Source: RGIG7213 sp045636245
GTDB lineage: Bacteria > Bacillota > Clostridia > Oscillospirales > CAG-272
Assembly (NCBI GenBank): GCA_045636245.1
Contig: JAZTXA010000194.1
Span: 1 to 10,757, forward strand
Direction of reading: 5' to 3'
Length of the DNA stretch: 10,757 nucleotides
This document shows, piece after piece, positions 7,701 to 10,757 of this stretch; the stretch's first letter is position 1, and the number at the start of each line of letters is the position of its first letter. Position numbers and translations under genes: made by a program. The notes beneath the pieces are model-generated. The model saw only the letters and a list, made by a program, of their open reading frames with translations, made no database searches and was not told where the DNA came from.

Positions 7701-7868
7701 CACAAGACCTGTTCTTGAATGCATAAAATAGCCGCCGAAGCCCATTTCCTTCAGAACGTCTACCTGACGCAAAAGCTCATCCTTTTCAAGCTTTCCGTTC
7801 CATGACCAGAACGGCTTACCGCGGTAATAAACACCGGGGGATTTAAAATCGTCGTAAATTTTGGACAT
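4791..7868 (-). CDS. GH106-type glycoside hydrolase (alpha-L-rhamnosidase-like)
   Basis: The 1025-residue protein has the hallmark N-terminus of the GH106 family: PFWSWNGKLEKDELLRQ (about 19-35), GGYFMHSRTGL (45-55), EEWFELV (62-68) and WLYDEDRWSSGTAGG (83-97), a (beta/alpha)8 type catalytic domain. Acidic residues in conserved-looking settings include Asp220-Glu221 (FTDEPHRG), Glu318 (GHVLHEDTF) and Glu374 (MLSELYG); which are catalytic was not established. Residues about 800-900 and 907-971 resemble galactose-binding or GH2-like beta-sandwiches (LWTVTINGEKL; YEADITDMLKAGQNTLNI). Known members remove alpha-L-rhamnose from plant pectins such as rhamnogalacturonan II; the substrate here is not certain. 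There is no signal peptide, so it is probably cytoplasmic and acts on imported glycosides. GAGG precedes the ATG at 7868. It lies 34 bases after the DUF1934 gene and overlaps the next gene by one base. Confidence 0.85.
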   Translation of the reverse strand: MSKIYDDFKSPGVYYRGKPFWSWNGKLEKDELLRQVDVLKEMGFGGYFMHSRTGLVTEYLGEEWFELVNAVADKGEKLGLENWLYDEDRWSSGTAGGFVTMNPDYSASYIRCETTDGGEFEFSDGDIIAFSCDMLPDKGEFAFTNDKVITKDTPKEEYAGKTVLSFSIEKAAKGSFYNGYTYVDTMNPEAIRRFIDLTHEKYADKCGSRIGSSVCGIFTDEPHRGAVMCGFSTGSSKKPAWVTPFTPKLFDKFTEKYGYDLKNRLPDLFLHRDGEKMSQVKWHYMDLAEDLFLQSFAVQINDWCNDHNMQLTGHVLHEDTFTTQACMIGSIMRFYEHMAVPGVDVLSEGNRGYWIVKQLSSVARQTGKTRMLSELYGCSGWQMDFESHKWTGGWQALFGINLRCHHLSWYSMQGEAKRDYPASILHQSAWYKDYPVVEDFFSRLHVVLGAGKPICDTLVINPVESTFGLIHPGWSIKLGTNNKDVAYIENMYFTQFHWLSGAKLDFDYGDEEMMGRLASVVIEDGTPYIKFGEMKYKSVVVSGMYTMRSTTLNILREFANAGGKVILAGFAPDYIDALKSDAFDKLENIERIPFDGTELVGALKKANGFTVSVKDAIGNELTDVYCQCRRDGEDTYVVFMNMHKTVSYYNCTVEINLDGDCEEWFALDGTKALVKSSEDGKISFKTDFYAAGEHVYRVCKKSDLAPVKALSEVASYPLDEEFDIELSEDNVLVLDIADLEVDGKKLAQDIEVLKADQKVRDTYGLAHRGGEMIQPWFLGLQEQKKHGTVALEYSFFAEYIPEKFNFVCETPDLWTVTINGEKLEAAENGRWIDEAFHKFTLDGGLLKEGKNTIRLEADFYETLNIEAVYITGDFGVCVHNSDKTMIKPVRRVYHGDIAKQGLPFYSGAITYKADITYHPGERVIIRLPDFEAAVVKVSANGEKPKAIAWQPYEADITDMLKAGQNTLNIEYVLTRRNTFGPLHSKPARHGAYGPETFLLRGDSWTNDYIFLPAGMTAVPEIIIKI

Positions 7869-7902
7869 TTCACATTACCTCATAATTTATTTTCTGTTTG
7901 TT

Positions 7903-8361
7903 TTATACGTTTACAGTCAGTGTAAGATACGTTCTTTCCATGCATACACCGTGTATTTCCACGGTGTAGTCGATAATTATCTTACCGCCGTTTATATCAA
8001 GGGAATTTTCAACGCTTTTTGTTGTTATGCACATCTCAAGCGGGAATACACCCGTTTCGTATGTTGACATACAGCGCGAATTTTCCTTGAATATCATAGA
8101 TGTCGAAGCAGATCCGCTTCTCGTCATGGTGACAACGCCGGGGGTGCTTTCCTCAAACTCCAGAGTCGTGTGTGCACCTTCCATTCCCGTCAGCTCCGTC
8201 TCATCATAGCTTACGGTGTATTTGCCGTTTTCAAGAGCAAGCACACCCTCAGAGCAGATCTCTATTGTTTCTTCTTTGTTACCGTCATCGGGGTCTGAAA
8301 AAAAGTCCCCGTCAAGCTTGAATTGCTTTGATACGATATCGATTGATACGTTTTTCTTCAT
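7903..8361 (-). CDS. DUF1934 (YwiB-like) protein
   Basis: This 152-residue soluble protein matches DUF1934, a calycin-like beta-barrel family including Bacillus subtilis YwiB. The diagnostic blocks are present: YTVSYDETELTGMEGAHTTLEFE (about 48-70), a Thr-Arg-Ser-Gly turn (TMTRSGSASTSMIF), then TYETGVFPLEMCITT and NGGKIIIDYTVEIHG. Length is normal for the family. Its molecular role is not known; it has no signal peptide or membrane segment. GAAGG precedes the ATG at 8361. It is the first gene of the unit driven by the extended -10 promoter at 8392-8420, and is followed after 34 bases by the GH106 gene; no terminator was seen between them. Pairing with a sugar hydrolase does not by itself imply a shared task. 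Confidence 0.85.
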   Translation of the reverse strand: MKKNVSIDIVSKQFKLDGDFFSDPDDGNKEETIEICSEGVLALENGKYTVSYDETELTGMEGAHTTLEFEESTPGVVTMTRSGSASTSMIFKENSRCMSTYETGVFPLEMCITTKSVENSLDINGGKIIIDYTVEIHGVCMERTYLTLTVNV

Positions 8362-8391
8362 ATTTTACCTTCAATATATTAATTCACGGTA

Positions 8392-8420
8392 ATTATACCA
8401 TATTATTTTTCATTTGTCAC
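8392..8420 (-). promoter_or_regulatory. Extended -10 promoter of the DUF1934-GH106 unit
   Basis: On the minus strand GTGACA (8415-8420, one mismatch) is followed after 17 bases by a perfect TATAAT (8392-8397), with TG one base before it. Transcription would start near 8385, about 24 bases before the start codon at 8361, leaving a short leader. Confidence 0.8.
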
Positions 8421-8521
8421 TATATAATTTAAAAAAGATAGGGGATTTTTTGTGTATTTTTTGCGGATAATAATTAAAATGATACAACCGACAATCGTTT
8501 TTTAAATCATAGGAGAAATTA

Positions 8522-9034
8522 ATGCGATTTTTTTTAATCATATTTGCTGTTGTTTTATTATTTGCCTTTCCCGTTTCCGCTTTTTCCGCTTTGCAATACG
8601 AGGGGCAGGAGGTTGAAGATATACAGCGCACCTTGCGCACGCTCGGTTATTATTCCGGAATATGCGACGGAATATACTCAAAAGAGGTGGAGCATGCCGT
8701 TTTATCGTGGCAAAAAGACAGCGGGCTTCCCAAAACGGGCGTTTGTACCTCATACGACCTTATAACACTCGGTATAGAGGAAAAAACACCGCTTGAAAAC
8801 GAGGGGGAAATTCTTGCTTTATCGTCGTTTCTGTATACAGAGGCAAAAAATGCACCGAGAATATACAAAGCCGTCCTTTGCCGTGAAGTTATAAGCTCTG
8901 CAAAAGCCAAAAATATTTCAATTTTTGAGGAGCTTTCGCACCGCAAAGCCGTATATACAGCATTTGACAAGGAATGTCTGCGCTGTGCGTTTGAAGCGGT
9001 TATTATCGCCGAAAACGGCGTTTATTCGGGGTGA
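8522..9034 (+). CDS. Secreted peptidoglycan-binding protein with shortened SleB-like domain
   Basis: The 170-residue product begins with a signal peptide (MRFFLIIFAVVLLFAFPVSA, cleavage near 20-23). Residues about 29-85 are a PG_binding_1 repeat: EVEDIQRTLRTLGYYSGICDGIYS...HAVLSWQKDSGL. Residues 95-170 resemble the start of the SleB/CwlJ cell-wall hydrolase domain: ILALSSFLYTEAKN, where Glu107 matches the likely catalytic acid, then a VISS helix, AVYTAF and a final AFEAVIIAENG. Spore cortex-lytic SleB has this same domain order. Compared with the family the end (usually a Gly-Ala-Leu-Tyr-Phe type stretch) is missing and the region is about 75 residues, so activity is doubtful. AGGAG precedes the ATG. 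A hairpin CGCCG-AAAA-CGGCG at 9007-9020, followed by TTTATT, overlaps its end. It is divergent from the DUF1934 unit; no clear promoter was seen. Confidence 0.7.
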   Translation: MRFFLIIFAVVLLFAFPVSAFSALQYEGQEVEDIQRTLRTLGYYSGICDGIYSKEVEHAVLSWQKDSGLPKTGVCTSYDLITLGIEEKTPLENEGEILALSSFLYTEAKNAPRIYKAVLCREVISSAKAKNISIFEELSHRKAVYTAFDKECLRCAFEAVIIAENGVYSG

Positions 9035-9042
9035 TGCCGCAG

Positions 9043-9085
9043 GGGCGTGATTCAAGCAGTTGGCAAAGCCAACTGCAATCCGCCC
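9043..9085 (+). repeat. Palindromic intergenic element d, long imperfect hairpin
   Basis: GGGCG and GATT on the left pair with AATC and CGCCC on the right, enclosing the perfect inner stem GCAGTTGGC (9056-9064) with GCCAACTGC (9068-9076) around AAA. It is preceded by CCGCAG and followed by GTTTAAACCCG. It might also end transcription of the SleB-like gene, but the T tract is distant. Confidence 0.75.
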
Positions 9086-9114
9086 GTTTAAACCCGTTTT
9101 TGCTCATTTAATTC
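9086..9114. repeat. Dispersed intergenic repeat, copy 2
   Basis: It matches 3295-3323 at 27 of 29 positions and directly follows element d. A second shared sequence, ATTCAACGTGGTG (9111-9123), matches ATTGAACGTGGTG at 3448-3460 with one difference. Confidence 0.8.
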
Positions 9115-9129
9115 AACGTGGTGCCGTAG

Positions 9130-9149
9130 GGCGAGGGCTTGCCCCCGCC
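9130..9149 (+). repeat. Palindromic intergenic element c
   Basis: GGCGAGGGC (9130-9138) pairs with GCCCCCGCC (9141-9149) around TT; on the minus strand the single imperfect position becomes a G-U pair. It is preceded by CCGTAG. Confidence 0.65.
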
Positions 9150-9167
9150 GTTTTAAACCCATTTTTC

Positions 9168-9215
9168 AGCGGGACGTCGCACTTCGCTTTGCGAAGTGAT
9201 TGGCGCACGCCCGCT
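9168..9215 (-). repeat. Palindromic intergenic element e, long imperfect hairpin
   Basis: AGCGGG (9168-9173) pairs with CCCGCT (9210-9215), CGT with ACG, and the inner CACTTCGC (9179-9186) with GCGAAGTG (9190-9197) around TTT. On the minus strand it is preceded by CCGT and opens with AGCGGGCGTG, close to the GGGGCGTG of element d; the two share the layout of a long stem with a three-base A loop on one strand. Confidence 0.7.
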
Positions 9216-9287
9216 ACGGAAGGCTGTTCAAATGTAAAATTTCTGTATTTAAATTTTTAAATTACATTTTGTTACCGTGCTTTGCAC

Positions 9288-9316
9288 TTGACAAATATTT
9301 TTTTTTATGATAGACT
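9288..9316 (+). promoter_or_regulatory. Promoter of the rpmG-secE-nusG operon
   Basis: A perfect TTGACA (9288-9293) is followed after 17 bases by TAGACT (9311-9316, four of six consensus positions). Transcription would start near 9323, leaving a leader of about 95 bases before rpmG. TATGAT at 9306-9311 is a better -10 but too close to this -35. Confidence 0.6.
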
Positions 9317-9323
9317 GCCATTA

Positions 9324-9397
9324 CCTCTGCGGTGTTGACCGCCGAGGGAGGCTTTCATAAAGCAAAATTGCCGTCATCTTCAGGCAGTTTGGCTTTA
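9324..9397 (+). promoter_or_regulatory. Structured rpmG leader with competing hairpins
   Basis: Hairpin 1 pairs CCTC and GCGGT (9324-9333) with ACCGC and GAGG (9338-9347). Hairpin 2 pairs GCTTT (9351-9355) with AAAGC (9359-9363). Hairpin 3 pairs 9358-9372 with 9383-9397 (15 positions with one A-G mismatch and one U-G). AAAGC is used by both 2 and 3, so they exclude each other. No U tract follows. This matches no leader I recognise. Confidence 0.45.
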
Positions 9398-9418
9398 AAT
9401 CAAACAGGAGGTGCCGAA

Positions 9419-9568
9419 ATGAGAGAAAAAATCACACTTGCCTGCACAGAATGCAAGCAGCGCAACTACGACAGCAAAAAGAACAAGAAAAACACTCCCG
9501 ACAGACTTGAGCTGAATAAGTACTGCCGCTTCTGCCGCAAGCACACTCTTCACAAAGAAACGAAGTAA
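9419..9568 (+). CDS. rpmG: 50S ribosomal protein L33
   Basis: The 49-residue protein is a full-length L33 of the large ribosomal subunit (MREKITLACTECKQRNY...). It has four cysteines in two CxxC pairs (Cys9/Cys12 and Cys36/Cys39), so it is the zinc-binding form. The start at 9419 is chosen because AGGAGG lies seven bases before it and the protein then begins as known L33 does; an in-frame GTG at 9332 would add 29 unrelated residues lying in the structured leader. It heads the classical operon with secE 19 bases downstream. Confidence 0.95.
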   Translation: MREKITLACTECKQRNYDSKKNKKNTPDRLELNKYCRFCRKHTLHKETK

Positions 9569-9587
9569 GAATCGTACAGGAGGAAAA

Positions 9588-9890
9588 ATGGCTGAAAAAG
9601 AATTGAACAACGAAGTTGAAAACGTTGAAAAAAAGGCTGCCGATGCTAAAAAAGACAGCGACAGCAAGAAGCCCGAAAAGAAAAAGGGCCCCGGTATAGG
9701 CAAAAAGATCCTGAACGTTCTTAAGGACTACAGGGGTGAGATCAAGAAGATCACCTGGCCCACACCCAAGCAGACGCTTCACAACACACTTGTTGTTATC
9801 GGTGCTATGGTGCTTGTAGGTATTTTCGTATTTTTGCTTGATACCGCTTTTTCCGAAGTGGTTGAACTCCTTGCCGGAATAGGTAAATAA
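9588..9890 (+). CDS. secE: Preprotein translocase subunit SecE
   Basis: The 100-residue protein is the single-span SecE of Gram-positive type, the essential clamp subunit of the SecYEG protein channel. An N-terminal charged, disordered extension (about residues 1-38, rich in Lys, Glu and Asp) precedes the amphipathic helix and signature block LKDYRGEIKKITWPTPKQT (45-63), followed by one membrane segment (about 67-85). AGGAGG lies five bases before the ATG. It sits between rpmG and nusG, the order usual in Firmicutes, and shares the upstream promoter. Confidence 0.95.
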   Translation: MAEKELNNEVENVEKKAADAKKDSDSKKPEKKKGPGIGKKILNVLKDYRGEIKKITWPTPKQTLHNTLVVIGAMVLVGIFVFLLDTAFSEVVELLAGIGK

Positions 9891-9918
9891 GCTACTGAAA
9901 ATTAGGAGGTAATTCCCC

Positions 9919-10482
9919 ATGATGGACGATTACTCTCTCGATCCTAAGTGGTATGTTGCTCACACCTATTCGGGATATGAGAATAAAGTAAAAGATAATA
10001 TTGAAAAGATCGTCGAAAACAGAAATCTTTCCGATGTTATCACAGATGTAAGGATCCCCGTGGAAACCGTTGTGGAGATGGACGGCGACCAGAAGAAGGA
10101 ATCCGAATCAAAAATGTTCCCAAGCTATGTGCTTGTAAAGATGGTAATGAACGATGCCACATGGCACGTTATCAGAAACATCACAGGCGTTACGGGCTTT
10201 GTAGGCCCCGGATCCAAGCCCGTCGCATTGACGGAGGCTGAAGTTGCCGCATTGGGAATAGATCTTGGAAACGGAGAAGAAACCTCCGTGCGCAAGACGA
10301 CCACGCTCGGCTTTGCCGTTGGCGATACGGTTGCAATCAGAGAGGATGTGCTTTTCGGTGTGAATACCGCAACTGTCACAGCTATCTCGCCAGACTTTAA
10401 AAAAGTCAATGTCACAGCGCTTATGTTCGGAAGAGAAACACCTATCGAACTTGATGCTACTGACGTTAAGCCTTTGAAATAA
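9919..10482 (+). CDS. nusG: Transcription elongation and termination factor NusG
   Basis: The 187-residue protein is NusG, which binds RNA polymerase across the clamp and modulates pausing and termination. The NGN domain (about 9-112) is typical: KWYVAHTYSGYENKVKDNIE, RIPVETVVE, FPSYVLVKMVMNDATWHVIRNITGVTGFVG. A linker of about 20 residues leads to the C-terminal KOW domain (133-187), which ends normally with MFGRETPIELD but is altered in its core: where most NusG proteins have DGPF...G, this one has DVLFGVNTA, with Ala151 at the position of the usually invariant KOW glycine. TAGGAGGT lies eight bases before the ATG at 9919; a second ATG directly follows. It is separated from secE by 28 bases. 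Confidence 0.95.
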   Translation: MMDDYSLDPKWYVAHTYSGYENKVKDNIEKIVENRNLSDVITDVRIPVETVVEMDGDQKKESESKMFPSYVLVKMVMNDATWHVIRNITGVTGFVGPGSKPVALTEAEVAALGIDLGNGEETSVRKTTTLGFAVGDTVAIREDVLFGVNTATVTAISPDFKKVNVTALMFGRETPIELDATDVKPLK

Positions 10483-10507
10483 GGCATTCCGCAGAACACT
10501 GCGGTAA

Positions 10508-10553
10508 ATGTGGGAGGAAGAAAATTCACTTATCATCTTCCGGAGAACCACAT
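10508..10553 (+). promoter_or_regulatory. Ribosomal protein L1 binding site (autoregulatory leader of rplK)
   Basis: ATGTGG (10508-10513) pairs with CCACAT (10548-10553). Above it is an asymmetric internal loop, GA on the left and GGAGAA on the right, then GGAAGA (10516-10521) paired with TCTTCC (10536-10541). This stem, GA / GxGAA-type loop and second stem are the recognised core of the L1 site in 23S rRNA and in L1-regulated mRNAs. L1 (RplA, usually encoded just after rplK) would bind here and repress translation of rplK-rplA. The assignment rests on the visible structure. Confidence 0.75.
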
Positions 10554-10555
10554 GG

Positions 10556-10577
10556 GCAGAATTATAATAAATTCTGC
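10556..10577 (+). other. Hairpin between the L1 site and rplK
   Basis: GCAGAATT (10556-10563) and AATTCTGC (10570-10577) are perfect complements around ATAATA, just after the L1 site. No U tract follows, so it is not a terminator; it may space or hold open the rplK start region. A further hairpin, CCGCAG-AACA-CTGCGG, lies before the L1 site at 10489-10504. Confidence 0.6.
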
Positions 10578-10602
10578 TACGGAAAGGAATCGGTAACATA
10601 AA

Positions 10603-10757
10603 ATGGCTAAGAAAATAATGGCTTATGTTAAGTTGCAGTTGCCCGCAGGCAAAGCAACACCCCAGCCCCCTGTTGGTCCGGCTCTCGGTCAGCACGGTGT
10701 TAACATCGCAGCATTTACAAAAGAATTCAACGAAAGAACAAAGAACGATATCGGTCT
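10603..10757 (+). CDS. rplK: 50S ribosomal protein L11, N-terminal part
   Basis: The frame is open to the window edge (51 complete codons). The visible sequence, MAKKIMAYVKLQLPAGKATP then PPVGPALGQHGVNI, is that of L11, which binds the GTPase-associated centre of 23S rRNA; the proline-rich PPVGPALGQ hinge is intact. Unlike rpmG, secE and nusG it has no good ribosome binding site: the nearest purine run (GGAAAGGAA, 10581-10589) ends 13 bases before the ATG. Together with the L1 site upstream this suggests that initiation is under leader control. Confidence 0.95.
   Translation, partial: MAKKIMAYVKLQLPAGKATPQPPVGPALGQHGVNIAAFTKEFNERTKNDIG

Larger units (their letters stand above)
9035..9287. 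other. Intergenic repeat cluster before the rpmG promoter
   Basis: No gene or tRNA is visible here. The stretch holds three palindromic elements (9043-9085, 9130-9149, 9168-9215), separated by segments of the GTTTAAACCC-ATTTTT type also seen at 3295 and 3460. It ends in an AT-rich tract (about 9230-9270) with the inverted repeat AAATGTAA (9230-9237) and TTACATTT (9262-9269). Confidence 0.7.

Noticed and set aside
8421..8521. A promoter for the SleB-like gene
   Set aside because: Candidates such as TTGCGG followed 16 bases later by TACAAC, or TTGTCA with GATAGG, are too weak to call.
9332..9418. An N-terminal extension of L33 from an in-frame GTG
   Set aside because: L33 begins at 9419 after AGGAGG; the extension would be unrelated to the family and overlaps the leader hairpins.
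10489..10504. Hairpin CCGCAG-AACA-CTGCGG as a nusG terminator
   Set aside because: No U tract follows and the L1 site and rplK lie directly downstream, so read-through is expected.
10108..10695. A 195-residue minus-strand reading frame across nusG and the rplK start
   Set aside because: It lies opposite conserved nusG and rplK sequence and crosses the structured leader; no homology or start signal is visible.

Overview
The window looks like a chromosomal segment of a gut-type Clostridia (Firmicutes; Oscillospiraceae or Ruminococcaceae-like, by inference only). The reasons are AGGAGG ribosome binding sites, TTGACA/TATAAT promoters, the gene order rpmG-secE-nusG-rplK, lipoprotein signal peptides of MKK...C type, a SleB-like cell-wall protein and a DUF1934 (YwiB-like) gene. 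No tRNA, rRNA, CRISPR array, integrase or transposase was seen.

Layout. From 1 to 8361 every gene is on the minus strand. Read in transcription order, the first unit (8361 to 3571) is a DUF1934 protein, a 1025-residue GH106-type glycoside hydrolase and a membrane-anchored transglutaminase-fold protein. It has an extended -10 promoter at 8392-8420, a 1-base stop/start overlap between its last two genes and a strong intrinsic terminator at 3488-3527. The next 300-base gap holds palindromic repeats. Then come three lipoprotein genes: a Cthe_2159-type carbohydrate-binding beta-helix protein (3270-1390), a small lipoprotein of uncertain fold (1310-645) and an acidic Ser/Thr-rich lipoprotein cut by the window edge (535-<1). 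The last one has its own promoter, buried in a 32-base dyad.

From 8522 on, genes are on the plus strand: a secreted peptidoglycan-binding protein with a shortened SleB-like domain, a 384-base intergenic stretch full of palindromic repeats, and then the housekeeping operon rpmG (L33), secE, nusG and the start of rplK (L11). The rpmG promoter is followed by a structured leader with competing hairpins. The nusG-rplK gap carries a near-textbook ribosomal protein L1 binding site.

How it fits together (inference). The minus-strand part looks like an accessory carbohydrate or cell-surface module: a cytoplasmic rhamnosidase-type enzyme next to surface carbohydrate-binding lipoproteins. The plus-strand part is core translation, secretion and transcription machinery. 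The most unusual points are the loss of both the catalytic Cys and His in the transglutaminase-fold protein, the dyad over a promoter, a family of intergenic hairpins with constant edges but different self-complementary stems, the competing hairpins before rpmG, and a NusG with a degenerate KOW motif.
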